From positions 18,736 through 69,929 of the forward strand of contig MSHD01000042.1 in the NCBI GenBank assembly GCA_001941045.1: a DNA stretch of 51,194 nt. The letters run 5' to 3'. Positions 17,231 through 24,358 of this stretch are shown here, one piece after another (the stretch's first letter is position 1; every line of letters starts with the position of its first letter). The DNA comes from Lachnospiraceae bacterium Zagget2. Its GTDB lineage: Bacteria > Bacillota > Clostridia > Lachnospirales > Lachnospiraceae. A model generated the notes under the pieces. That model worked only from the letters and a program-made list of their open reading frames with translations, made no database searches and was not told where the DNA came from. The translations under genes were made by a program, and so were the position numbers.

Positions 17231-17542
17231 ATGGCTTATTTATTTCTTGCGCTGGCCATTGGCGCGGAGATCGTCGGAACAACGCTTCTGAAGTATTCGG
17301 AAGGATTCACGAAGATTATCCCGACGATTTTCAGTCTGCTGGCCTATCTCGTCTGTCACGTCAGCTTTTCCCGTGCCGTCACAGGCATCAATCTGGGTAT
17401 CGCCTATGCGGTGTGGTGCGGCGTGGGCATCATCGTGACTGCGGCGATCTCATGGTTTATCTTTAGCGAAACGATTTCCGCCGCAGGTACTGTGGGAATT
17501 GGGTTGATTCTGGCGGGATGTGTGGTGATGAACTTGCTATGA
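17231..17542 (+). CDS. Small multidrug resistance (SMR) family transporter
   Basis: This is a proton-coupled exporter of cationic compounds or guanidinium. The ATG at 17231 follows TGAGGAAATCTAT, ten bases after the ATPase stop. The 103 residues contain four membrane helices. The essential Glu14 of the family is present in AIGAEIVGTTLLKYSEGF, and the GINLGIAYAVWCGVG stretch matches SMR helix 3. It may be read through from the ugp-like operon. EmrE-type multidrug and SugE/Gdx-type guanidinium members cannot be separated confidently here, though KYSEGF is EmrE-like. The broken HxlR regulator just downstream may once have controlled it. Confidence 0.88.
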   Translation: MAYLFLALAIGAEIVGTTLLKYSEGFTKIIPTIFSLLAYLVCHVSFSRAVTGINLGIAYAVWCGVGIIVTAAISWFIFSETISAAGTVGIGLILAGCVVMNLL

Positions 17543-17564
17543 GCGTGAGCGTTCCGCATGATAT

Positions 17565-17765
17565 GTGACGCTTTCCAATCAATTAAAACAGCTTGAAGAA
17601 GGCCTGGTAAAACGGACGGAATACGTCCAGATTCCTCCGAAGGTAGAATATTTCCTTACGGAGATCGGGAGAGAGTTTCAGCCGGTTCTTGACAGCATTC
17701 AGGAATTTGGAATGAAATATATTCACTATATGAAGGATAAAAGCGTTGATGAACCGGCCGGATGA
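17565..17765 (+). pseudogene. HxlR-family regulator, N-terminally truncated remnant
   Basis: The 66-residue frame contains the second half of an HxlR (DUF24) winged-helix domain: LSNQLKQLEEGLVKRTEY, PPKVEYFLTEIG, and a C-terminal helix with FGMKYI. The first 40 or so residues, with the start of the HTH, are missing, and there is no ribosome site before the ATG. It sits at the border between the chromosomal-type block and the mobile element, which fits truncation by insertion or deletion. HxlR regulators often sit beside small exporters such as the SMR gene upstream. Confidence 0.7.
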
Positions 17766-17785
17766 GTGGTCAGATTTTCCGCAGT

Positions 17786-17926
17786 TTGACATTCTTCATC
17801 CTGCTCTTATAATTTCCTTATAGACTTTAGCATCAGACACTGTAGAAAACAGAATCAACGAAATCAGGAAAAACTCATGTTGCCTCTTAACGGGGCGGGA
17901 TGAGTTTTTTTCATGCCTGTAAGTCT
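17786..17926 (+). ncRNA. Leader element copy 1: promoter, GCGAAATC-type box and terminator
   Basis: A promoter TTGACA (17786) - 16 bp - TATAAT (17808) predicts a transcript starting near ATAGAC (17820). The box CGAAATC is at 17859-17865, followed by AGGAA. A Rho-independent terminator has the stem AAACTCAT with ATGAGTTT (17871-17907) and a T run. AGACTT at 17822-17827 can pair with AAGTCT at 17921-17926 beyond the terminator. It precedes the 77-codon gene at 17970. Four relatives occur at 23023, 30758, 32328 and 35486. Confidence 0.7.
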
Positions 17927-17969
17927 GTATGAAAGTCGATGATGCGGGAGCAGGAAAGGAGAAAAAGAG

Positions 17970-18203
17970 ATGATTTTAAAACAGTATTACCGGGACGAGA
18001 TCGCGGAATATGTCCGCACTCTTCCAGAGGAGAGTTTCCGGAAAAGCGGATGGAGTCGTCCAGATGTCTTACAGGATCAGGGGATTCTGGAGCAGCTTTG
18101 GACGGCGTTTCAGAAGATGACGGAAGATTATGGCTGCGACGAAGACTGGTCGAAACAGGAAGCTGTTTGCGAAGTCCTGGGGATCGCGTGCGATGGAGTA
18201 TAG
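17970..18203 (+). CDS. Small unknown ICE protein
   Basis: The ATG at 17970 follows AAAGGAGAAAAAGAG. The 77-residue product is acidic and helical, with no membrane segment (an IAEYVRTLPEESF start, then LEQLWTAFQKMTEDYG). It is the first gene after leader copy 1 and lies 16 bp before the methylase-like gene, so it probably shares a transcript. I do not recognise a domain. Its place next to DNA methylase genes suggests a role in the maintenance part of the element, but this is only context. Confidence 0.55.
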   Translation: MILKQYYRDEIAEYVRTLPEESFRKSGWSRPDVLQDQGILEQLWTAFQKMTEDYGCDEDWSKQEAVCEVLGIACDGV

Positions 18204-18219
18204 TGAAAGGAGAAGGCAG

Positions 18220-18984
18220 ATGAAGAATAAGGTACAAGGTGTAAACAATTCTGAGGAAAAGGAATTTCTGGAACAGTTTGAACAGTTATGTAGAGGACGA
18301 AGTGCGTGGGAAGCCTGGGCGGATCTTATGGCTGCCATGGCGTGCTGGATCAGCACGGCGGCTGACCACTCGTCGGAGCATTTTGAAAAGCGCAAAAAGG
18401 AGGCAAAAACGTGTATGGAGAAGCTGGGATCGGAAGAAATCGTTCAGACAATGCTCACGATTGTCGCGGATGCGCTTGATAAAAATCCGGAGCAGGATTT
18501 TCTTGGCGGCTTGTATATGCGTCTGAATCTGGGAGACCACTGGACAGGGCAGTTTTTTACATCCTACTGTATTTCCCATTTGATGGCAGAAATGCTTATG
18601 GGAGACTGCGGAAAAGAAATCGAAGAAAAAGGCTGGACTTCCATTTACGATCCCTGCATCGGAGGAGGCGCGATGATGCTTGCGGCCGTAAACGTGATGC
18701 AGAGTAAGGGGATTGCTTATCAGAACCAGGCGCTTTTTGCAGGCCAGGATATCGACCGGATTGCCGCAATGATGGCATATATTCAGCTTTCTCTGCGTGG
18801 ATGCGCAGGATATATTGTGGTCGGCAATAGCCTTACACATCCCATGTCGGGAGATGTTCTTTTCCCACACGAAGGGGAAGGGCAGGAGCTGTGGCTTATG
18901 CCAATGTTCATGAACAACATATGGAATATGCGTAGAATCGCTGCAGTGATCGGAAATCTGGAAAGGATAGGAGACAAAGGATGA
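18220..18984 (+). CDS. N6-DNA-methylase-like protein lacking the catalytic NPPY motif
   Basis: The ATG at 18220 follows AAAGGAGAAGGCAG; an upstream in-frame ATG at 18130 overlaps the previous gene and has no site. The 254-residue protein resembles type I methylase (HsdM-like) folds. YDPCIGGGAMML (Asp144) fits the AdoMet-binding motif I, and GQDIDRIAAMMAYIQLSLRG fits the following motifs. Where the catalytic (N/D)PP(Y/F) motif is expected, the sequence reads VVGNSLTHPM. It is therefore probably not an active methylase, or it is divergent. The stop overlaps the next gene (ATGA). It might act as a subunit or a DNA-binding partner of the methylase at 19550. Confidence 0.65.
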   Translation: MKNKVQGVNNSEEKEFLEQFEQLCRGRSAWEAWADLMAAMACWISTAADHSSEHFEKRKKEAKTCMEKLGSEEIVQTMLTIVADALDKNPEQDFLGGLYMRLNLGDHWTGQFFTSYCISHLMAEMLMGDCGKEIEEKGWTSIYDPCIGGGAMMLAAVNVMQSKGIAYQNQALFAGQDIDRIAAMMAYIQLSLRGCAGYIVVGNSLTHPMSGDVLFPHEGEGQELWLMPMFMNNIWNMRRIAAVIGNLERIGDKG

Positions 18985-19538
18985 AACTGGATAAGAATAC
19001 GTTTTATATGACGGAAGACCTGTTTAACGATATCATTGCAGAAGTAAAACACTTCGGGAAATGGCCGGAGGATCTGATTGACTATGCCTGCCCCAATTCC
19101 TGGCGGCCGGCGCAGATTTGGAATTATGAGTTTGATCCGGCCTTTGTGCTGAAAGCAGGCGGGTCAGAAGGATATTATCTTGATCTTGCAATCCAGGGTT
19201 TTTATGGACCCAAAAGAGGCGAACCAGGGGGCAAAGCTCTGGGAACGATCAAAACCCTCGGCGAGAGTGAAGATACGGTTCGCAGGATGGCGGTTCTTTA
19301 TGGTGAGTGCCTGATCGCCTATGAAAAAATCATGCGTGAGAAGCTGGACGACATGACGAGGATAGGTTTCGATATCGACTGCTATATAGGTGAGACATGG
19401 GCCGGGGGATTTGCAGAGTTCAGTAAGAGGAAAGAGGCCGAAGCCAGGGCGAAAGAGCTCCTTGCAAAAAAATCGGACCTTACTCATGTGACAATTCGTG
19501 ATAATCTAAGCCGAAAAATAACAACGATCTTAAGATGA
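18981..19538 (+). CDS. Unknown ICE protein, 185 residues
   Basis: The ATG at 18981 overlaps the upstream stop by four bases, with GATAGGAGACAAAGG before it. The product has no membrane segment. It contains aromatic-rich N-terminal residues (LFNDIIAEVKHFGKWPEDL), a central YYLDLAIQGFYGP stretch and a basic, helical C-terminus (about 135-170). It lies between a methylase-like gene and a DNA methylase gene and overlaps the next short reading frame. I cannot assign a family. The tight coupling suggests a role with its neighbours. Confidence 0.55.
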   Translation: MKLDKNTFYMTEDLFNDIIAEVKHFGKWPEDLIDYACPNSWRPAQIWNYEFDPAFVLKAGGSEGYYLDLAIQGFYGPKRGEPGGKALGTIKTLGESEDTVRRMAVLYGECLIAYEKIMREKLDDMTRIGFDIDCYIGETWAGGFAEFSKRKEAEARAKELLAKKSDLTHVTIRDNLSRKITTILR

Positions 19539-19549
19539 AGGAGAACAAC

Positions 19550-20476
19550 ATGGAAGATAAAAGAAAAGGTTTTACAAGTACGCTTTTCTCCTCTCCGGAA
19601 CGGGGGACAGGCGGGAAGGCGGGCTATCGCGGAAACTGCTGCCCCGGCATCATCGAGGCGTTTATTACGCAGTATGGGATGAAGTATCTGTCGGATTATG
19701 CAGTCGGCGGTGGGACGACGAAGGACGTCTGCGAACGGTTGGGCGTGAAGGGCTTCTGGACGGATCTGCGTTTAGGCTTTGATCTTACAAAGGATGAGAT
19801 ACCGGATATTCCGGAGAATATTTTTTACCATCCGCCTTACTGGAACATGAACGGGAAGATCGTCTACTCCAATACCGAGTATGACTGGCGGGAGGTAAAA
19901 GAGCGCTATGGCTACGACCCGCGGGAGAGCGATTTATCGCAGATTGCGGACTGGGAGCAGTTCCTGCAGAAGCTGAACCAGACGGTAATGAAGCAGTACG
20001 CGGCGCTGGAACGCGGTGGTCGGATGGGCATCCTGATGGGTGACATCAAGAAAAAGGGAAGGCTGTACAGTATGCTCTTCGGCATCGCGAAGCCGGGGAC
20101 GGTGGAGCAGGTGGTGATTAAGCAGCAGTATCACTGTACATCTGACCGGACAGCTTATCGCAGCGATTCCTTCATCCCGCTCGCGCATGAGTACCTGCTG
20201 ATTTTGAGAAAGGAGCTGCCGTTTACGCTGGATTACCAGATTACCCGGACGGTGCGGCTTTCGATGCAGGATTCCCTGTCCGTGACTTGGAAGGATGTGG
20301 TTGCGGCGGTGCTGAAGGAAGAAGGGAATATTTCCCTGCAGGAACTTTACACGTGCGTCGAAGGCTTCAAAAAATGCAAAGGGAATCCATTCTGGAAAGA
20401 GAAGATCCGGCAGACATTGTACCGGTATAACTGCTTTTCAAAGGAAGAGTCGGGGTGCTGGGCGCTGTGTGCGTAG
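19550..20476 (+). CDS. DNA methyltransferase (N4/N6 amino type)
   Basis: The ATG at 19550 follows AAGGAGAACAAC; an upstream ATG at 19535 overlaps the previous stop and would add five residues. The 308-residue protein has a catalytic HPPYWN motif (94-99; a DPPY-type motif with His first) and a motif I stretch, DYAVGGGTTKDVC, near residues 50-62. The N-terminal part includes GKAGYRGNCCPGII. The last 70 residues resemble a helical add-on (SVTWKDVVAAVLKEEG). It probably methylates adenine or cytosine to protect or mark the element. No restriction enzyme gene is next to it, so it may be an orphan methylase. Confidence 0.75.
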   Translation: MEDKRKGFTSTLFSSPERGTGGKAGYRGNCCPGIIEAFITQYGMKYLSDYAVGGGTTKDVCERLGVKGFWTDLRLGFDLTKDEIPDIPENIFYHPPYWNMNGKIVYSNTEYDWREVKERYGYDPRESDLSQIADWEQFLQKLNQTVMKQYAALERGGRMGILMGDIKKKGRLYSMLFGIAKPGTVEQVVIKQQYHCTSDRTAYRSDSFIPLAHEYLLILRKELPFTLDYQITRTVRLSMQDSLSVTWKDVVAAVLKEEGNISLQELYTCVEGFKKCKGNPFWKEKIRQTLYRYNCFSKEESGCWALCA

Positions 20477-20624
20477 TGGATGTTTTTGTAGTAAATTTGC
20501 AGGGCCTGTGCTATACTGGTACATAATTCACCTGAATGAAGTAATATTTACACATTGTGGAGAGCGTGATCGGAGGTGATTTGATACGGAAAATGTAAAC
20601 CCGAATAATCCGATAGAGATCCGA

Positions 20625-20900
20625 ATGACCGGGATGAAAGCATTGATGGAGGCGCTTGGTTCTATAGGGGTGGCGAAATTTATGCAACAGTATAATATTG
20701 ACTATGGAGATTATACAATGGAAAAACAGAAGAAACCGGATATCAGCTTTGATGAGATTGATAGATGCCAGAAAACCGAAGAAAGTAGGGCTGCATTGAG
20801 AGAAATGCAGAACCTGTTTGCGGATGATAAAGGTTGGGGTTCTGAGGAAGAAATGCTGACGGACATGGCAGCATCCAGAAGGGAACACCAGACGTTGTGA
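20625..20900 (+). CDS. Small unknown protein, start uncertain
   Basis: The reading frame encodes 91 residues with a helical N-terminus (MKALMEALGSIGVAKFMQQYN) and an acidic C-terminus (SFDEIDRCQKTEESRAALREMQ). The ATG at 20625 has no clear ribosome site. A GGAGGTGA at about 20574 lies further upstream and is followed in another frame by a tiny reading frame of five codons, so the start or frame may be disturbed. A -10-like TATACT occurs near 20511. Helical proteins of this kind often sit beside toxin genes in Clostridia, but I cannot assign it. It runs tail to tail with the toxin-antitoxin pair that follows. Confidence 0.45.
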   Translation: MTGMKALMEALGSIGVAKFMQQYNIDYGDYTMEKQKKPDISFDEIDRCQKTEESRAALREMQNLFADDKGWGSEEEMLTDMAASRREHQTL

Positions 20901-20941
20901 AAAAGAGGAGAACTTTTAACAAATTTCTTCTTATTGGGAAA

Positions 20942-20962
20942 GGGGACTCGGCGGAGCCCCCC
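20942..20962 (-). terminator. Probable terminator of the HigBA-type operon
   Basis: Read on the minus strand, GGGGCTC-CGCC-GAGTCCCC forms a GC-rich hairpin with one bulge, followed by TTT. It lies about 35 bp after the antitoxin stop codon and also sits in the convergent gap with the gene at 20625. Confidence 0.5.
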
Positions 20963-20995
20963 TTCTCAGGCCATGAGACGGTCATTACACCATTG

Positions 20996-21283
20996 TCATA
21001 CTCGTGTCATCGGCTGAAACTCTATTTTTACTCGCATACCCAGCCCGGCAGCTAAGCGCCGTAAAGTTTTTATGGACGGATTACCGCCGCCGCTTTCAAA
21101 TTTGCTTATATCGCTTTGGGATATGCCGGTTTTCTCCGCGAGCTGTTTCTGCGTTATTCCGGTTTCACGCCGCGCATCAATCATTGCCTGCATGAAAGAA
21201 AACTCCGGTTCCAGTGCATCATACTCTGCCCTAAATTCAGGGTCTTTCATCTGCTCATTCAAATAATCATCAAAGTTCGTCAT
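20996..21283 (-). CDS. higA: HTH antitoxin (HigA/XRE family)
   Basis: This is a DNA-binding antitoxin of 95 residues. An XRE helix-turn-helix is clear at about residues 35-90 (ETGITQKQLAEKTGISQSDISKFESGGGNPSIKTLRRLAAGLG). The N-terminal 30 residues (YLNEQMKDPEFRAEYDALEPEF) are typical for antitoxins beside Gp49-type toxins. The gene overlaps the toxin gene by 14 bases and lies downstream of it, the toxin-first order of higBA. It should bind the palindromes before the toxin and repress the operon. Confidence 0.88.
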   Translation of the reverse strand: MTNFDDYLNEQMKDPEFRAEYDALEPEFSFMQAMIDARRETGITQKQLAEKTGISQSDISKFESGGGNPSIKTLRRLAAGLGMRVKIEFQPMTRV

Positions 21284-21635
21284 GATCTTCCATCCTTTCT
21301 AAAAATTCCGCCCGGTATCGTTTTGCCCTGTCAATCTCGCCTGGTGGTGTCTTTTGCGTTTTCTTCGTGAAGCCGTTTGTTAAGATTGCCCTGTTGCCAA
21401 TGAAAAAGAAATATAGTACCCGCGTTATATTATTTCCCATCTGCGCCCGTAATTCAAAAATTCCATCTCCAAGAGACTTTGATACTGGATCCCGTAATTC
21501 GTTTCCGTTATCCCTTAATAAACTGATTGTCCTGACCATTTTTGCTTTCATTTTTAGGTCCAAACTGTCCAGAAATTCCCGCACTGGTTCTTTCCCGTCT
21601 GGTGTCTCGTAAAAATATACTTCTATTTTCCCCAT
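21270..21635 (-). CDS. higB: RelE/ParE-superfamily toxin (HigB, Gp49-like)
   Basis: This is a 121-residue toxin of the phage-derived Gp49-like/HigB group, predicted to cleave mRNA on the ribosome. Recognisable parts are VYFYETPDGKEPVREFLDSL at the start, LGDGIFELRAQMGNNITRVLYFF in the middle, and ILTNGFTKKTQKTPPGEI near the end. It is the first gene of a two-gene operon on the minus strand, against the direction of its neighbours, so it is an independent module. It may stabilise the element after integration or transfer. Confidence 0.88.
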   Translation of the reverse strand: MGKIEVYFYETPDGKEPVREFLDSLDLKMKAKMVRTISLLRDNGNELRDPVSKSLGDGIFELRAQMGNNITRVLYFFFIGNRAILTNGFTKKTQKTPPGEIDRAKRYRAEFLERMEDHDEL

Positions 21636-21651
21636 GTGAGTATTCTCCGCT

Positions 21652-21701
21652 TATCGGTTTTATCCGATATTTATTATATCGGTTTTATCCGATATTGTCA
21701 A
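21652..21701 (-). promoter_or_regulatory. Toxin-antitoxin promoter with two palindromic operators
   Basis: On the minus strand TTGACA (21701-21696), a 17-bp spacer and TATAAT (21678-21673) form a consensus promoter. The palindrome TATCGG-TTTTA-CCGATA occurs twice. One copy fills the spacer and the other lies directly after the -10. Binding by the antitoxin would block RNA polymerase at both places. This is seen in the sequence; the binding itself is inferred. Confidence 0.85.
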
Positions 21702-21777
21702 TATATATCTACCGCTGTTTGACTTCTCTTTCTCATACTCTATCATGGAAATAATAATGGAGAAAGCAGGTGAAAAC

Positions 21778-23001
21778 ATGAAGGAGAAGCACAGGCGGAT
21801 TCTGGCTGCGGTTATCGCAGTGTTTTTATTCCTGATTGCGGCGGGGCAGGTAAGAAAGTGGTATATCCTCCGCGGCATGACAGAGGAGGAGCGGGAGATC
21901 TATTATGAGGTGAAGCAGGAGGAGAAGGATGGCTATCGACGTCTCTCCTCCCATCAGCTTGACGAGGTGGAGGAAGCGCTGAAAAGCCTGTATCAGGCAC
22001 TGAAAAGTGGTGATACGAAGGCTTCCTGCGATGCGATGGGCGTGCCGGATACCTTTGATGCAGAGACATATTCGCAGTGGCTTACAGATACCGGCTTTGA
22101 AAGCCTGCTTTCGCTTGCGGAGGATGAGGTCGGCATCCTGGATCGGGAAGAGCAGGTCCAGATGAAACAGGGATTTAATACCCAGACCTATATAGAAGAC
22201 GCGTACTACCTGTTTGATACGGACGACCAGTCCAGGAACGTCCGCCTGGTTTTTGAGGATGGATATTTCACACCGGACGGCGGCCTGGTGGGGGATTATA
22301 CGCTGCTGGCTCCGTCTGCCCGGCTTTATGAGTACAGCACGGACTTAAGTTCGGAGGATGCCGCTGATCTGAGTGTATACATCACCTGTTCTGTGGACGA
22401 ACCTTATCAGACGTCGGAGAACTGGGTCAGCGTCTGGTATCAGTACGACTTCCCGCGTTTTCTGAATACAGAGCCGCATTTCCAGATCCATTCAGACATT
22501 GGCAATTTCGATTCTTTTTATCTGGAACTTACCGAAGGTGTGCATACAGTTCTGGCGGATATCCAGGAGGAAGATGTGGAGGCGTATGTACAGACTGCGG
22601 AGGATCTGCTGAAGCATATTTTCTCGCTGCTCCAGGCGGGAGCGTCCGATGCAGAAATCGGGGAATATTTATTGTCGAGCGAACTGCTTTCGATCTGTTC
22701 CCCATCCGGAAGCAACTGGGAGATAGTCAGTTCCGGCATCGAAAGCGTGGAAGAACTGGAATTATATCTCAATACCGACGCGGAAGGCGTTCTGCCCGCG
22801 TCCTATAACTGCCGCCTTACGGAAGAGGACGGCGTTGTCCTGAAGGTGAACGCGCTGCTGCGGACGACAGAAGGGGAATGCCGGCTCACCACGACGCTCT
22901 ATATCCGCTGCATGGACGGGGAGTGGAAGCTGATCGCGATGGACCGCTCCCAGAATAACAGCCTGTTCGAGAATATTTCCATCTATGACCCGCAGTGGTA
23001 G
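21778..23001 (+). CDS. Unknown membrane-anchored protein, 407 residues
   Basis: I chose the ATG at 21778, preceded by GCAGGTGAAAAC; in-frame ATGs at 21745 and 21757 are possible. An N-terminal membrane segment (about residues 6-22, ILAAVIAVFLFLIAAG) follows a basic start. The rest is extracytoplasmic and acidic, with many Asp, Glu and Tyr residues. It has a helical part (about 35-75, EEREIYYEVKQEEKDGY) and a C-terminal beta-rich part ending in WKLIAMDRSQNNSLFENI. There is no lipobox. Leader copy 2 begins about 20 bp after its stop. I recognise no family. It may be a surface factor of the element. Confidence 0.55.
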   Translation: MKEKHRRILAAVIAVFLFLIAAGQVRKWYILRGMTEEEREIYYEVKQEEKDGYRRLSSHQLDEVEEALKSLYQALKSGDTKASCDAMGVPDTFDAETYSQWLTDTGFESLLSLAEDEVGILDREEQVQMKQGFNTQTYIEDAYYLFDTDDQSRNVRLVFEDGYFTPDGGLVGDYTLLAPSARLYEYSTDLSSEDAADLSVYITCSVDEPYQTSENWVSVWYQYDFPRFLNTEPHFQIHSDIGNFDSFYLELTEGVHTVLADIQEEDVEAYVQTAEDLLKHIFSLLQAGASDAEIGEYLLSSELLSICSPSGSNWEIVSSGIESVEELELYLNTDAEGVLPASYNCRLTEEDGVVLKVNALLRTTEGECRLTTTLYIRCMDGEWKLIAMDRSQNNSLFENISIYDPQW

Positions 23002-23022
23002 AGGCTACTGCATTTCCGTTGC

Positions 23023-23154
23023 TTGCTTTGAATCCTGCCGGAAATATAATGATTACATAGACTTGGTATCACTTGAGAACAGCGAAATACAGAAGGACCG
23101 ATTGACCGTAGACGTCAACTGGTCCTTTTTTTGCGTCCAGGGATCGGAAAGTCT
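23023..23154 (+). ncRNA. Leader element copy 2: promoter, GCGAAATAC box and terminator
   Basis: A promoter TTGCTT (23023) - 16 bp - TATAAT (23045) predicts a start near ATAGAC (23057). The box GCGAAATAC is at 23082-23090. The terminator has the stem AAGGACC with GGTCCTT (23093-23127), an inner TTGAC/GTCAA stem and seven Ts. AGACTT (23059-23064) can pair with AAGTCT (23149-23154) after the terminator, as in copy 1. It precedes the gene at 23192. Confidence 0.7.
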
Positions 23155-23191
23155 GAATATTTGCCCCGGATGGGGAGGAAAGGAGCGTTGA

Positions 23192-24358
23192 ATGGACGTC
23201 AGGGAACAGAAAATGTTGTTTATGAAGGACTCCTACAGTGCGAGGGTGGCAGACAGCCAGGAATTTATGGAGCTGCTCACGAAGATGGAGGAGACAGGAA
23301 CGTGGATTCGGGACGTGCCGCTTGACAAGCTGTATGTCAGGCCGGTATCGAAAGAACCGGAGGAGGTGGCAGAGGATTATCACATGGAGCCGGAGACGGT
23401 GGCGGACACGTCACGCAATAGCGGCCTGTTCCTGGTGTTGCGTGGTGGAGAGGCATACTGCCTCCGTTCCCAGGGAATCCGGTCACTGCATGAGCGCGCA
23501 GGGATCAGCGGCGCGGCTTACGCAAAGCTGCCGAAGGAAACAGAAGCCAGGCATCTGAACGATGGCTTAAAGGCCATGGGCGGGACAGGCATCCTGCGGA
23601 TTATCGGGGATAAGTGCCTGGGAATCCACAGCTCATCCTACAATCCGTTCAGTATGTCGGAGGCGTATGGGGAAGCGATGGACTTTTTCGCAAAGGAATT
23701 TCCAGAGGCAAAGATGCTCCGGGCGCAGATCCGCTATGAGGGCGTACAGGTATGGTTCGATTTCAGTGCGTATAATGAAGAATTGTTTTCCGATCTTCAG
23801 TATGCGTTGGGAACAAGGAGAATCCGTCCAACCCTGCTGCTCGGCATGGGAGACGCGGCACTCAGCAGTATCTCTCTTTGCCCGCAGTGTGAATCGGATG
23901 GCCTGCGTATCCCGCTCGGCGGGAAAATAGAACTGCGCCATCGCGGGAAGGAGGATCTCATGCCCCGGTTTAAGAGGCAGCTGAGTCTGATCGAAGGGCA
24001 GTTTGAGCGGCCCGCCCGGCAGATGGCGCGGATGAAGAACGGGAATCTTGTATATCCCTGCGACACCTTTTTAAATGTCGCGGCAGAGTGCGGACTTCTG
24101 AAGAGCTTTGCGAAAGCGACGAACCAGGCCTGCGAGATGTTTGAGATGCTGACGGCTCTTCCCTACAGAAGGGAAGGTCGGGAAGTGACGCCGCTGGATG
24201 TATACCTGGGGCTTTGCAGGATCATTTCTTTTGTAGGTGACAGGAAGGAGACTGGAGAGAAAGCCGCGCTGAAAGCCTCCCAGATGGTGGAGCGGGCGCT
24301 TGGAAACTTTAACTGGGCGTCTTTCGATTATCCAAGGATGGGAGGGAAAAGGACGTGA
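23192..24358 (+). CDS. Unknown ICE protein beside the YqaJ exonuclease
   Basis: The ATG at 23192 follows GGGAGGAAAGGAGCGTTGA. The 388-residue soluble protein has an N-terminal part around TWIRDVPLDKLYVRP. A central region (NPFSMSEAYGEAMDFFAKEF) follows, then SLCPQCESDGLRIPLGGKIELRH with a Cys pair, and a helical C-terminus. The GTG of the YqaJ gene overlaps its stop, so the two proteins are probably made together. In phages a YqaJ/Exo nuclease is usually paired with a single-strand annealing protein; this gene is in that position. No annealing-protein motif is recognisable, so the role is a guess from context. Confidence 0.5.
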   Translation: MDVREQKMLFMKDSYSARVADSQEFMELLTKMEETGTWIRDVPLDKLYVRPVSKEPEEVAEDYHMEPETVADTSRNSGLFLVLRGGEAYCLRSQGIRSLHERAGISGAAYAKLPKETEARHLNDGLKAMGGTGILRIIGDKCLGIHSSSYNPFSMSEAYGEAMDFFAKEFPEAKMLRAQIRYEGVQVWFDFSAYNEELFSDLQYALGTRRIRPTLLLGMGDAALSSISLCPQCESDGLRIPLGGKIELRHRGKEDLMPRFKRQLSLIEGQFERPARQMARMKNGNLVYPCDTFLNVAAECGLLKSFAKATNQACEMFEMLTALPYRREGREVTPLDVYLGLCRIISFVGDRKETGEKAALKASQMVERALGNFNWASFDYPRMGGKRT

